A stretch of 64,000 nucleotides of DNA from Paracoccus indicus. Lineage in GTDB: Bacteria > Pseudomonadota > Alphaproteobacteria > Rhodobacterales > Rhodobacteraceae. The DNA lies in the NCBI RefSeq assembly GCF_003056335.1, contig NZ_PYWA01000006.1, positions 186,001 to 250,000 on the forward strand, read 5' to 3'. Positions 35,813 through 44,613 of this stretch are shown here, piece after piece. Each line of letters starts with the position of its first letter. Within the stretch, counting starts at the first letter, position 1. The notes beneath the pieces were generated by a model, which worked only from the letters and a program-made list of their open reading frames with translations, did no database searches and was not told the origin of the DNA. The translations under genes were made by a program, and so were the position numbers.

Positions 35813-36190
35813 ATGAAGGGCATCGTGATGCTATGCGCCTGCTTGTCGGCGGGCACCGGCTGTCTTACAGGCGAGACGATCTTCGTCACGGGGGCACGCC
35901 CGTGGAATTTCCCGCCTCGAAGCCGCGAAAACCACCTGCGCCTGCAGATGACCGGCCCCGATGCGGGACGCGTGCAGGCCGGGGTGCTGCCGGGGGGAGC
36001 GACCTCAGGTGTGGCAGGCTACAACATCCAGTCCAATTCCTATGCGATCGGCAACTGGATCCAGGTCGACATGCATCTTGGCGACGGCTCGGAGGGGTTG
36101 ATCATGATCGAGAACCACCAGACCAACGACGGCACGCAGCACGCGGTCTCGGACGTGCTGGACCAGCTGATCGAGAGCTACGAAGACTGA
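35813..36190 (+). CDS. Small exported protein of the CsgG-type cluster
   Basis: A 125-residue protein with a short hydrophobic start and Cys 17 in TGCLTG, possibly a signal peptide or an atypical lipobox. The second half has the pattern NIQSNSYAIGNWIQV and, about 25 residues later, IENHQTNDGTQHA. The AIGN element also occurs in the neighbouring repeat protein, and the Asn/Gln-rich spacing resembles curlin strands or HfaA. I infer a minor fibre subunit or nucleator. GAGG lies about eight bases before the ATG. A very strong terminator follows 13 bp later, closing the three-gene unit. Confidence 0.68.
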   Translation: MKGIVMLCACLSAGTGCLTGETIFVTGARPWNFPPRSRENHLRLQMTGPDAGRVQAGVLPGGATSGVAGYNIQSNSYAIGNWIQVDMHLGDGSEGLIMIENHQTNDGTQHAVSDVLDQLIESYED

Positions 36191-36203
36191 TCGCCCCCAA
36201 GGG

Positions 36204-36250
36204 CCACGCATCGACCCCCGCCATCCACCATGGCGGGGGTCGATGCGTGG
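36204..36250 (+). terminator. Strong terminator hairpin closing the CsgG-type operon
   Basis: A perfect 20-bp stem pairs 36204-36223 with 36231-36250 around a 7-nt loop (TCCACCA). It is by far the longest perfect hairpin I found in the window. It starts 13 bp after the stop codon. The T-tract is missing, as is usual in this GC-rich DNA. Confidence 0.75.
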
Positions 36251-36423
36251 CGGGGTCGGCACGGGCCCGGTGCAATGGAACATCCGGTGGCATAGCGAAA
36301 GTGCCGGATGGACATGGTCGCGGGCGAACGAACTGCCGGACCATCCCGATGCGCCCACCTGCAACGACCCGCTTCAGGCTAGGATCCTGGCCAAGGCATT
36401 CACCTGGAAAGCGGATCCGGACC

Positions 36424-36978
36424 ATGACCCAAGATGCAAGCCCCCGCCGCCGCGCCTTTCTTGCCGGCATCCTGTCCTGCACGGCGGGTTTGGCCGTGAC
36501 GCCCGCCTTCGGCAACATGCTGCGATTGTCCAACGGGCGGCTGAACATGCAATCCTCGCATACGGGTGAACGGATCGACATAAGGTTCCGGTCCGCAGCC
36601 GGCTATGACGGCGACGCCCTGCGTGCCATCGACCGTTTCCTGCGCGACTGGCGTACGGGCGAAAGCATGCCCTATGACATCCGCACCATCGAGGTGCTGA
36701 GCGCGATCCACAACCAGCTGGGCACACGCGACCCCTATCTGCTGACCTCGGCCTTCCGGTCGCCAAGCACGAACATGATGCTGCGCAGCAGGGGCATCGG
36801 TGCGGCCAAGAATTCGTTCCACCTGCGGGCGCAGGCGGTCGATATCGTCCAGCCGGGCGTGGCCGTCGACAGGATCGCCGAGGTCGCAAGGATCTGTGGT
36901 GCGGGTGGCATCGGCTGCTATCGGCGCAAAGGCTTCGTCCACGTCGATTGCGGCCCGCGGCGCGCCTGGCACGGATGA
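36424..36978 (+). CDS. DUF882/YcbK-like peptidase M15 family protein
   Basis: A 184-residue exported protein. The N-terminus has a Tat-like signal (SPRRRAFLAGILSCTAGLA, cleavage probably near the TPAFG region). The rest is a peptidase M15-type fold with the zinc-ligand pattern NSFHLRAQAVDI, in which His and Asp are spaced as in SxHxxxxAxD, and a final GFVHVDCG histidine. TSAFRSPSTNMMLR is another family block. YcbK-type proteins act on or near peptidoglycan peptides. No strong ribosome site was found before the ATG at 36424. It lies past the terminator and is probably transcribed on its own. Confidence 0.8.
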   Translation: MTQDASPRRRAFLAGILSCTAGLAVTPAFGNMLRLSNGRLNMQSSHTGERIDIRFRSAAGYDGDALRAIDRFLRDWRTGESMPYDIRTIEVLSAIHNQLGTRDPYLLTSAFRSPSTNMMLRSRGIGAAKNSFHLRAQAVDIVQPGVAVDRIAEVARICGAGGIGCYRRKGFVHVDCGPRRAWHG

Positions 36979-37139
36979 CCCCGTTTCCGAACCCTGGTTG
37001 CCTTAAGGGGCAAGAAGATTTTCGGTTCGCGATGATCTGTACGCCCTTGACCTCTTGCTGGATGCAGCCTGTTTGAACCTGATGTCTTGCTGCCATGACA
37101 GACGAACGGAGTACGGTCGGGCGATCCCCGCGGGGGTAG

Positions 37140-37910
37140 TCAGCGCCCCATCCAGCCGCCGTCGACGACCAAAATCTCGCCGTTGACATAGTCCGACGCT
37201 GCCGAGGCCAGAAACACGACCGGACCCGCAAAATCGCGGGGTGTCCCCCAACGGCCACGGGGGATCCGCTCCAGAATGGCTTTGGAACGCGCCTCGTCAT
37301 CCTGCAAGGCTTGCGTGTTGTCGGTGGCGATATAGCCCGGCGCGATGGCATTGACGTTCACGCCCTTGTCCGACCATTCGTTGGCCAGCGCCTTCGTCAG
37401 CTGACCGATACCGCCTTTCGATGCGGCATATCCGGGCACCGTGATCCCGCCCTGAAACGTCAGCAGCGAGGCCGTGAAGATGATCTTGCCCTGCCCGCGT
37501 TCGATCATCCCACGGCCGATTTCACGCGACAGGATGAATTGGGCCGAGAGGTTCACCTCGATCACCTCGTCCCACCAGTCGTCGGGGTGTTCCGCCGCCG
37601 GTCTGCGTTTGATCGTTCCGGCGTTGTTGACCAGAATATCGGGGGCGATGCCGTCTGCCTCGATCTGCGCGGCAAAGGCGCGCACGGCCTGCCGATCGCT
37701 GAAGTCGCATCGATACGCGCGAAATTTCCGGCCAAGCGCAGTGACTGCGCGCTCGACCTCGGACCCTGATGGTTCCAGCGAGGCGCTGACACCGACGATA
37801 TCGGCGCCCGCCTCGGCCAGCGCCTCGGCCATGCCGCGACCGATGCCACGCTTGCAGCCGGTGACAAGGACGGTCTTGCCCGTCAGGTCGAAGCTGGACA
37901 GGACGTTCAT
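37140..37910 (-). CDS. KduD-like short-chain dehydrogenase
   Basis: A 256-residue SDR close in pattern to 2-deoxy-D-gluconate 3-dehydrogenase/KduD. It starts FDLTGKTVLVTGCKRGIGRGM, with NNAGTIKRRPAAEH and the catalytic region TASLLTFQGG then PGYAASKGG. NVNAIAPGYIATDNT is very KduD-like. KduD interconverts 2,5-diketo-3-deoxygluconate and 2-keto-3-deoxygluconate in uronate breakdown. Here it is the last gene of an eight-gene operon, overlapping the ADH stop by 4 bp. It may act on a related 2-keto-3-deoxy acid made by the dehydratase. Confidence 0.83.
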   Translation of the reverse strand: MNVLSSFDLTGKTVLVTGCKRGIGRGMAEALAEAGADIVGVSASLEPSGSEVERAVTALGRKFRAYRCDFSDRQAVRAFAAQIEADGIAPDILVNNAGTIKRRPAAEHPDDWWDEVIEVNLSAQFILSREIGRGMIERGQGKIIFTASLLTFQGGITVPGYAASKGGIGQLTKALANEWSDKGVNVNAIAPGYIATDNTQALQDDEARSKAILERIPRGRWGTPRDFAGPVVFLASAASDYVNGEILVVDGGWMGR

Positions 37911-38941
37911 GCGAAATCTCCGATCTTGATCAGGCTTTTCAATGCGGTCGGGCTGCTGTCGAGCGACTCGAATGCGCCCTGGATGTCCGACAGCGGGCTG
38001 ACAACGGTGATGATGGTCTTGGCATCGATCCGACCCTCGGCGACCAGCTTGATCGCCTTTTCATAGTCCTGGGGTTCATAGACGCGCGCCCCGATCAGCT
38101 GCAGTTCGCGCCAGAAGAACTGGAACATGTCGATCTGCGGTTTCTTGGCGTGGATCGCGACCATGACGATCCGCGCACGCGTGGCCGCCACCGCCGTCAT
38201 CGCATCGACGCCGGGCTGCGAACCCGACACCTCGAAGACGACATCCGCGCCCTTGGTGCCGGTCCGGTCCTCGATCGAGGCCTTCAGATCGACCTCGGAC
38301 GGGTCGATGGTCTCGAAGCCCAGCTTGGCCGCGATCGCCAGGCGGGTCTTGTTCACCTCGGAGATGATCACCTTCCCGCCGGCCGCACGGGCGACCATTG
38401 CCACCAGAACGCCGATGGGGCCGCCGCCGATGACAACCACATCCTCGCCCGGGGCGACGGCGGCCATGCGCACGTCGTGGCAGGCGACGGCCACCGGCTC
38501 GATCAATGCCGCATGGTCCAGGCGCATGTCCTCGGGCAGGATATGCAGGGTATGGGCCGGCGCGTTCCACAGTTCCTGCATGGCGCCGTCGGTATCCAGC
38601 CCCAGGAATTTCTGCTCGTGGCAGATGTGGCCATGGCCGCGCTGACAGGCAGGGCATTGGCCGCAGGGGTCCAGTGGCCGGACGACGACCTTTTGGCCGG
38701 GCTGCACATTGGTGACGCCCTCGCCCACGGCCTCGACAACGCCCGACATCTCGTGGCCGACGATCCGGTTCATCCCGACGCGGGCATCCATGTTCCCATG
38801 GAACACGTGCATGTCCGTGCCACAGATCCCGCAATAGGCGATGCGCAATTGTGCCTGTCCGGGACCGGGGGCCGGAACCTCGGTCGGTTCGACCTGAAAA
38901 CTGCGGTTGCCCCGATAGAAGGCGGCTTGAATCGTGGTCAT
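37907..38941 (-). CDS. Zinc-dependent medium-chain alcohol/polyol dehydrogenase
   Basis: A 344-residue MDR enzyme. The catalytic zinc region is [13 protein letters not shown] and GHEMSGVVE. The structural-zinc loop has four cysteines ([15 protein letters not shown]). The cofactor motif is [14 protein letters not shown]. Family members include sorbitol, L-threonine and galactitol dehydrogenases. It overlaps the dehydratase stop by 4 bp and the SDR start by 4 bp, so the three enzymes are translationally coupled. It probably oxidises a sugar, sugar alcohol or sugar acid. Confidence 0.82.
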   Translation of the reverse strand: MTTIQAAFYRGNRSFQVEPTEVPAPGPGQAQLRIAYCGICGTDMHVFHGNMDARVGMNRIVGHEMSGVVEAVGEGVTNVQPGQKVVVRPLDPCGQCPACQRGHGHICHEQKFLGLDTDGAMQELWNAPAHTLHILPEDMRLDHAALIEPVAVACHDVRMAAVAPGEDVVVIGGGPIGVLVAMVARAAGGKVIISEVNKTRLAIAAKLGFETIDPSEVDLKASIEDRTGTKGADVVFEVSGSQPGVDAMTAVAATRARIVMVAIHAKKPQIDMFQFFWRELQLIGARVYEPQDYEKAIKLVAEGRIDAKTIITVVSPLSDIQGAFESLDSSPTALKSLIKIGDFA

Positions 38942-40038
38942 TTCAACAATTCCTCATGTGCGGCGGTCAATTTGGCCCAATCGAATTCGACGCCGATACC
39001 CGGCGCGTCCGGCGCGATGGCACGGTGATCCTCAACGACCAGCGGTCGGCGGGTATAGCGGTCGATCGGGAACGAGTGGATCTCGATCCAGCCGGCGTTC
39101 GGCTGTCCCGAAACAAGGCTGACGTGCAGTTCCTGCATCCCGTGGCTGCAGACCGGCATGTCATGCGCCTGTGCCAGCCGTGCAACCTGAAGCCATCCGG
39201 TGATGCCGCCGCAATTGCTGGCGTCGGGCTGGATGAAGCCCAGTCCTGCGTCGGCAAGCGCGTATTCGAATTCATGGATGGTGTGCAGGTTTTCCCCCAT
39301 CGCCAGCGGAATGGCCGAGGCCTGGGCGATCCTGCCGTAACCCTTGTAGTCATCCGGTATGGTGGGTTCCTCGAACCAGGTGATGTCATAGGGCGCGAAG
39401 GCCTGCGCTGCCTGGATCGCCTGATCGACCGACATCGAATAATTCGCGTCCACCATGAAGGTCACATCGGGCCCGATCAGTTCACGCACGGCACGCACAC
39501 GCGCGACATCCTGTTCCAGTGTCGGTTGGCCGATCTTGATCTTGACCCCGTCGAACCCCGCGGCCAGATAGCCCGAGATCTGGTCCAGCAGCTTGGGCAG
39601 CGGAAAGTTCAGATCGATCCCGCCCGCATAGGCCCGGCAACGATCCGACGCGCCGCCCGCCATCTTCCACAGGGGCTGTCCGGTCCGTTTGCCGCGCAGG
39701 TCCCACAGCGCGATATCCACCGCCGAAATGGCGAAGGAGGCGATCCCGCCGCGCCCGACGTAGTGGACGTGCCATTGCATGGCCTCGTAAAGATCCTCGA
39801 CCGCCTCTGCGTCCTGTCCGATCAGCAAGGGCGCCAGATCGTCCTCGATCATCGCCACGATGGACCGACCGCCCTTGCCGCCGGTATAGGTATAGCCCGT
39901 GCCCGCGGACCCATCCTCCAGCGTGACCGTGGCGGTGATCAGCTGGAAATGCGTATGGTCGCCATGCTTGGCATCGGTCAGCACTTCGGCCAGCGGAACG
40001 TTAAACATCCGGACCCGGATGTCTTTGATGTCTGCCAT
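38938..40038 (-). CDS. Enolase-superfamily sugar-acid dehydratase (MR/MLE family)
   Basis: A 366-residue enolase-superfamily enzyme of the mandelate racemase subgroup. The KxK base motif is in GVKIKIGQ. Metal ligands lie in [13 protein letters not shown] and MGENL, and the His base is in CSHGMQELH. The N-terminal capping domain has [10 protein letters not shown] and [22 protein letters not shown], resembling the talarate/galactarate dehydratase group. It would dehydrate an aldonate or aldarate to a 2-keto-3-deoxy acid. The substrate cannot be assigned from sequence alone. It starts 1 bp after the permease stop and overlaps the ADH gene. Confidence 0.82.
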   Translation of the reverse strand: MADIKDIRVRMFNVPLAEVLTDAKHGDHTHFQLITATVTLEDGSAGTGYTYTGGKGGRSIVAMIEDDLAPLLIGQDAEAVEDLYEAMQWHVHYVGRGGIASFAISAVDIALWDLRGKRTGQPLWKMAGGASDRCRAYAGGIDLNFPLPKLLDQISGYLAAGFDGVKIKIGQPTLEQDVARVRAVRELIGPDVTFMVDANYSMSVDQAIQAAQAFAPYDITWFEEPTIPDDYKGYGRIAQASAIPLAMGENLHTIHEFEYALADAGLGFIQPDASNCGGITGWLQVARLAQAHDMPVCSHGMQELHVSLVSGQPNAGWIEIHSFPIDRYTRRPLVVEDHRAIAPDAPGIGVEFDWAKLTAAHEELLK

Positions 40039-40039
40039 G

Positions 40040-41035
40040 TCAGGAAAGCTCCTTTTGGGTGGTGCGCGACAGCCGGCTTTGCAGCAGAATGACGGCCAGC
40101 AGGAACGCGCCCCGGATCACCATCTGCCAATATGCGCTGAGGCTGATGACACCGCGCCCGTTCTCGAAATTCAGGATGTTGAACACCAGGCCCAGCAAAA
40201 GCGCGCCCGCGACGGTGGCCAGAACCGACCCCATCCCGCCGGTCAGCAAGGTGCCGCCCACCACGACCGAGGCGATGGCCGACAGTTCCCAGCCAATCCC
40301 CTCGAGTGGTTGCCCGGCACCAAAGCCCGAGGCCAGAAACACACCGGCCAGTCCGGCACAGGCACCGCTGAGCATGTAGACGAAGCATTTGGCACGGCGG
40401 ACATTCAGGCCCATCATGGTGGCGGCATCCTCGCCCCCGCCGATGGCCAGGGTGGTGCGTCCCAAGGATGTCCGTTCCAGCACGATCCACAATGCGACGA
40501 CGACCACGGCGGTGATGATGGCGGTCCATGGGAAGATGTCCCAGACCTTGCCCATGCCAAGCCGCGTGAAATTCGACCCCCAATCGACCGAGATCGTCTG
40601 CGCCCCCGAAATGACCAGCGCACCGCCCTTGGCCCCCAGCATCGTGGCCAGCGTGGCGATGAAGGGCGGAATGCGCATCGCCACCACGAAGAATGCGTTC
40701 AGCGCGCCGATGGCCAACCCCGACAGAACCGCACCGGGCAGCGCCACCTGCATGCCATAGGGCGACAGATAGGCCGCGACGACCGAGGTGAAGGCCGCCA
40801 CCGATCCCACGGACAAATCGATTCCGCCGGTCAGGATGACGAAGCACATGCCGACCGAGATGACGATGAACATCGCGTTGTAGTTGAGGAAAGAGGATAT
40901 GTTGTAGGCGCCGCCGAAATTCTCGTAGCGCAGCAGGCTGAAGATGATCAGCGCGATCAGGGCCGCCCAGACTCCGGCGGAATGGCTACCACCGCGCAGG
41001 TAACGGCGCAGATCAAGAGACGCGATATCGCCCAT
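40040..41035 (-). CDS. Sugar ABC transporter permease (YjfF/YtfT type)
   Basis: A 331-residue BPD_transp_2 permease with about ten helices. Family marks are [36 protein letters not shown] and the C-terminal [21 protein letters not shown]. It starts 3 bp after the stop of the other permease and is followed directly by the dehydratase gene. A pair of distinct permeases with a YtfQ-like binding protein matches the architecture of the E. coli YtfQRT-YjfF importer for furanose sugars. Confidence 0.84.
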   Translation of the reverse strand: MGDIASLDLRRYLRGGSHSAGVWAALIALIIFSLLRYENFGGAYNISSFLNYNAMFIVISVGMCFVILTGGIDLSVGSVAAFTSVVAAYLSPYGMQVALPGAVLSGLAIGALNAFFVVAMRIPPFIATLATMLGAKGGALVISGAQTISVDWGSNFTRLGMGKVWDIFPWTAIITAVVVVALWIVLERTSLGRTTLAIGGGEDAATMMGLNVRRAKCFVYMLSGACAGLAGVFLASGFGAGQPLEGIGWELSAIASVVVGGTLLTGGMGSVLATVAGALLLGLVFNILNFENGRGVISLSAYWQMVIRGAFLLAVILLQSRLSRTTQKELS

Positions 41036-41038
41036 CGG

Positions 41039-42007
41039 TTACTCCTTCCAGCCTTGTTGCAGATAGACGGCGGCGATGATGATCGCGGCCTTGGCGATCA
41101 GGGCGACCTCATCGGCGATGCCATTGGCCAGCAGGGTGTATTTCACCAACTGGATGATCACCGCGCCCAGGATCGCGCCAAAGATCGGCGCGCGTCCGCC
41201 CTGCAGCAGCGTGCCGCCGACCACCGCCGCGGCGATGGCGTCCAGCTCCATCAGGTTGCCGATCCGCGCCGCATCCGAGGCGGAATTGATGGCCACGACG
41301 ATCAGACCGGCCAGCCCCGCAAGCCCCGAACAGATGACATAGGCACCGATCTTGACGCGGCGCACCGGAAGGCCCGACATCCGCGCCGCGCGTTCGTTGC
41401 CGCCGACGGCCAGCAGCTGCCGCCCGAAGATGGATCTGGTCACCACCCATGTCAGCACGACGGCGATCGCCAGCACCAGCCAGCCCTGAAACGGCAGGCC
41501 CAGCACGCGCCCGGTCCCCAGATAGCTGAAAGCAGGATTGGAAAACGTCTGCAGGTTGCCGTTCGTCAGCACCTGCGCCAACCCGCGCCCCGAGATGAAC
41601 AGGATCAGCGTGGCGACAATCGGTTGCACGCCAAAGCAACTGACCAGCATGCCGTTGAAGACCCCGCAGAACAGCGCGACCAGGACCGGCACGACGATCG
41701 ATGCGGCAAGACCCAGACCCGGATTGGCCTGCGCGAAATCCGACAGGAAGATCAGCGGAGCCAATGCGCCGGCCAGCGCCATGACAGCGCCTACGCTGAG
41801 GTCGATGCCCCCCGTCGCGATCACCAGCGTCATGCCCATGGCGACAATCGCGATGGTGGCCATCTGGCTGATGTTTACGAACAGTGTCTGCGCCTGAAAG
41901 AAGTTCGGCGTGACGATTAGGTTGAAGGCCAGGATCACGACCAGCGCGATCAGCGCCCCGTGGCGCGCCGGATCGAAGCGGGAATGGATCATCGTCGGAT
42001 CGCTCAT
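41039..42007 (-). CDS. Sugar ABC transporter permease (YtfT type)
   Basis: A 322-residue BPD_transp_2 permease. It has [21 protein letters not shown] near the start, GVQPIVATLILFISGRGLAQV in the middle and the VVGGTLLQGGRAPIFGAILGA block near the end. The ILFISGRG segment is typical of the YtfT group. Its start overlaps the stop of the ATPase gene. It should form a heterodimer with the permease encoded next. Confidence 0.84.
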   Translation of the reverse strand: MSDPTMIHSRFDPARHGALIALVVILAFNLIVTPNFFQAQTLFVNISQMATIAIVAMGMTLVIATGGIDLSVGAVMALAGALAPLIFLSDFAQANPGLGLAASIVVPVLVALFCGVFNGMLVSCFGVQPIVATLILFISGRGLAQVLTNGNLQTFSNPAFSYLGTGRVLGLPFQGWLVLAIAVVLTWVVTRSIFGRQLLAVGGNERAARMSGLPVRRVKIGAYVICSGLAGLAGLIVVAINSASDAARIGNLMELDAIAAAVVGGTLLQGGRAPIFGAILGAVIIQLVKYTLLANGIADEVALIAKAAIIIAAVYLQQGWKE

Positions 42008-43533
42008 GCCGCCGCCCCCTTGTCGTGGTGATGCGCGATGGCATTGATCAGCGCATCCTGCGTGACGCCGGGATTGTGCAGTTCGGCCACGGACCGGCCA
42101 TCCTGCAACACGACGATGCGGTCCGCGCCCTCGACCAGTTCCTCGAATTCGGAACTGATCAGCAGAACGGCCAATCCCTTGGCCACTTGATCGCGGATGA
42201 TCGACTGGATCTCGAACTTGGCACCGACATCGACACCGCGAGTCGGTTCGTCCAGGATCAGGATTTCAGGGTCCAGTGCCAGCCAGCGCGCCAGCAGCAC
42301 CTTTTGCTGATTGCCGCCCGACAATTCGCGAATGGGTTGTTCCATGCCCGCGGTCTTGATCTGCAGTGCCGTGATGTAATGCTGGGCGATCTGGCGTTCG
42401 CGGAGGCGGTCGATGGCACCGGCCTTCCGCAATTTCGGCAGGATCGCCAGTGTGATGTTCTCGCGGACCGACAGGTGCGGGATGATGCCGTCCACCTTGC
42501 GGTCCTCGGTCAGAAAGCCGATCCGCTGCGCGATGGCCTTCGCGGGACTGTCCAGCGCGACGCCGTCGTGGTGGTGAACCGCGCCCCCTGTCAGCGGGTC
42601 CAGCCCGAACAGGGCGCGGGCGGCCTCGGTCCGGCCCGATCCCAACAGACCGCCCAGACCGACGATCTCGCCTTGGCGAATGTCCAGCGCGATGCCGCGC
42701 AACCCGGTGCGGGTGCGCAGCCCATCGGCCTGCAGCAGCGTCCGGCCCGGTTCGGATGTCCCGCCCGACAGTGCCGTCAGTCCCGCAGCTTGGATTTCGC
42801 CCGCATCACGGCCCAGCATTTCGGTGATCAGCCCCAGCTTCGTGGTTCCGGCAACGTCATGCGTGGCCACGGTCCGCCCGTCGCGCATCACCGTCACGCG
42901 GTCGCAGATGCGGTACAACTCATCCAGAAAATGCGAGATGTAGAGGACCGCGACCCCATCGTCCTTCAGCCCCCGCACGACCGAAAACAGGGTCTCGATC
43001 TCCTGGTCGTCCAGCGAGGAGGTCGCCTCGTCCATGATCACCAAGCGGGCGTTCAGCGATACCGCACGTGCGATGACCACCAGTTGCTGGATCGCGGTCG
43101 AATAGCGGCCCAAGGGCAGCGTGACATCGATATCGACGCCGAAACGCGTCAGGATCTGCCGGGTGCGGGCATGGGCGGCCTTCCAGTCGATCAGCCCAAG
43201 ACGGCTGCGCGGCTCGTATCCCATGATGACATTCTCGGTCACGCTGCGCAGGGGAACCAGGCTCAGTTCCTGATAGATCGTGGCGATCCCGGCATCCTGC
43301 GCCTCGCGCGGGCCTGCGATGGCCAGATCGTGTCCCGACATGCGCACGACGCCCGCGTCGCGGCGATAGACCCCGGTCAGGATCTTGATCAGAGTGGATT
43401 TTCCGGCGCCGTTCTGGCCGATGATGGCATGAACTTCGCCAGGGCGGATCGACAGACTGGCGTCGCGCAAGGCGGCGACACCGGCAAAACTCTTGCCGAT
43501 ACCTGTCATTTCAATCAGATCGGTCATGGACAT
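42004..43533 (-). CDS. Sugar ABC transporter ATP-binding protein (YtfR type)
   Basis: A 509-residue tandem ATPase of the CUT2 family. The first half has Walker A GQNGAGKST and Walker B LVIMDEATSSLD, with a diverged signature (YSTAIQQ). The second half has the usual altered Walker A (LLGSGRTE), signature LSGGNQQ and Walker B ILILDEPTRGVD. Two starts are possible, 43533 and 43527; GGAAG lies upstream of both. It is separated from the binding-protein gene by a hairpin at 43553-43578 and overlaps the permease start. Confidence 0.86.
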   Translation of the reverse strand: MSMTDLIEMTGIGKSFAGVAALRDASLSIRPGEVHAIIGQNGAGKSTLIKILTGVYRRDAGVVRMSGHDLAIAGPREAQDAGIATIYQELSLVPLRSVTENVIMGYEPRSRLGLIDWKAAHARTRQILTRFGVDIDVTLPLGRYSTAIQQLVVIARAVSLNARLVIMDEATSSLDDQEIETLFSVVRGLKDDGVAVLYISHFLDELYRICDRVTVMRDGRTVATHDVAGTTKLGLITEMLGRDAGEIQAAGLTALSGGTSEPGRTLLQADGLRTRTGLRGIALDIRQGEIVGLGGLLGSGRTEAARALFGLDPLTGGAVHHHDGVALDSPAKAIAQRIGFLTEDRKVDGIIPHLSVRENITLAILPKLRKAGAIDRLRERQIAQHYITALQIKTAGMEQPIRELSGGNQQKVLLARWLALDPEILILDEPTRGVDVGAKFEIQSIIRDQVAKGLAVLLISSEFEELVEGADRIVVLQDGRSVAELHNPGVTQDALINAIAHHHDKGAAA

Positions 43534-43552
43534 TGCTTCCGTGGCTGAGGTG

Positions 43553-43578
43553 GGCCGAAGGAAGTGATCCCTTCGGCC
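43553..43578 (-). terminator. Intercistronic hairpin between the binding-protein and ATPase genes
   Basis: GGCCGAAGG at 43553-43561 pairs perfectly with CCTTCGGCC at 43570-43578 across 8 nt. It begins 9 bp after the binding-protein stop on the minus strand. It parallels the hairpin between rhaS and rhaT and probably raises binding-protein output over the membrane components. Confidence 0.6.
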
Positions 43579-43587
43579 GATGCGCGC

Positions 43588-44556
43588 TTAGTAAGCTTCG
43601 TCGATGTGATCGGCGGCATTGTCGGCGGTGAAGATCCGGTCTTCGACCTCGACCCAGCCAGGGATCTCTTCGCCGGCGGCGTATTTCTGCATCACCTCGC
43701 AGGCCAGCGGCCCGAAGAAGGGCGAGCTTTCGACCGTGACACCCATCTTGCCGTCGATGATCGCCTGCAGCGCATCGCGCGTCCCGTCGATGGAGACGAT
43801 GGTCACATCCTCGCCGGGTTTGCGGCCGGCCAGTTCCAATGCCTGGATCGCACCGATCGCCATTTCGTCGTTATGGGCATAGACGACGTTCACATCGGGA
43901 TGCGCCTGCAGCAGCGTCTCCATGACCTGGCGGCCCATGTCGCGGGCAAAGTCACCGGTCTGGCTGGCGACGATTTCGAAACGGTCGTCTTCGGCGATAC
44001 GCTCGTCGAAACCCTGCTTGCGGTCGTTGGCGGGCGAGGAACCGGTGGTGCCCTCCAGCTCGACGATGACGCCCTTGTCACCTTCAAAGTTCTCGATCAG
44101 CCATTCGGCGGCGCGTCCGCCCTGTTCAATGAAATCCGACCCCAGGAAGGCCACGAAATGTTCGCCCGGCTTGGCCACATCGGGATCGACGGAACGGTCG
44201 ACCAGAAACACGGGGATGCCCGCGCCCTGCGCCTTCATCACCGCGGGCAGCAGGGGCTTTTCCTCGCGCGGGGGCAGGAACAGGACGTCGATGCCTTGGG
44301 CGATCATCGAATCCACATCGGCCACCTGCTTGGCCGCCGATCCGGCCGCATCGGTGGCGATCAGATCCCAGTTGCAGCTTTCGGCAGTGTCATGGAACGA
44401 TTTGGTTTCCGCGATGCGCCAGGGGTTGTTCGACTCCATCTGCGCAAAGCCGACCTTGTAGCGGTCCTTCTGTTCCAGCGGCGGCGTTTCGGCCTGCGCG
44501 CCTGCGACGGCGACGAAGGACAGCAGGGCTGCGCTGGTGATCAGGTGTTTTCTCAT
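43588..44556 (-). CDS. YtfQ-like sugar ABC transporter substrate-binding protein
   Basis: A 322-residue periplasmic protein. The signal peptide ends near AGAQA (residue 22). The mature part follows E. coli YtfQ closely: VGFAQMESNNPWRIAETKS, FLPPREEKPLLPAV, LVDRSVD and VVYAHNDEMAIGAIQALE. YtfQ binds galactofuranose, and relatives bind L-arabinose and other sugars, so a furanose-form sugar is the best guess. It is the second gene of the operon, 57 bp after the aldehyde dehydrogenase gene. Confidence 0.85.
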   Translation of the reverse strand: MRKHLITSAALLSFVAVAGAQAETPPLEQKDRYKVGFAQMESNNPWRIAETKSFHDTAESCNWDLIATDAAGSAAKQVADVDSMIAQGIDVLFLPPREEKPLLPAVMKAQGAGIPVFLVDRSVDPDVAKPGEHFVAFLGSDFIEQGGRAAEWLIENFEGDKGVIVELEGTTGSSPANDRKQGFDERIAEDDRFEIVASQTGDFARDMGRQVMETLLQAHPDVNVVYAHNDEMAIGAIQALELAGRKPGEDVTIVSIDGTRDALQAIIDGKMGVTVESSPFFGPLACEVMQKYAAGEEIPGWVEVEDRIFTADNAADHIDEAY

Positions 44557-44613
44557 CGGTTTCTCCTCCCAGAAAAATGGCGGTCGGGCTCCTCCCCGAC
44601 CGCGCGGGTTTCG

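Noticed and set aside
37122..37139. CCCCGCGGGG palindrome after the KduD-like gene as a terminator
   Set aside because: The arms leave no room for a loop, so it cannot form a normal RNA hairpin.
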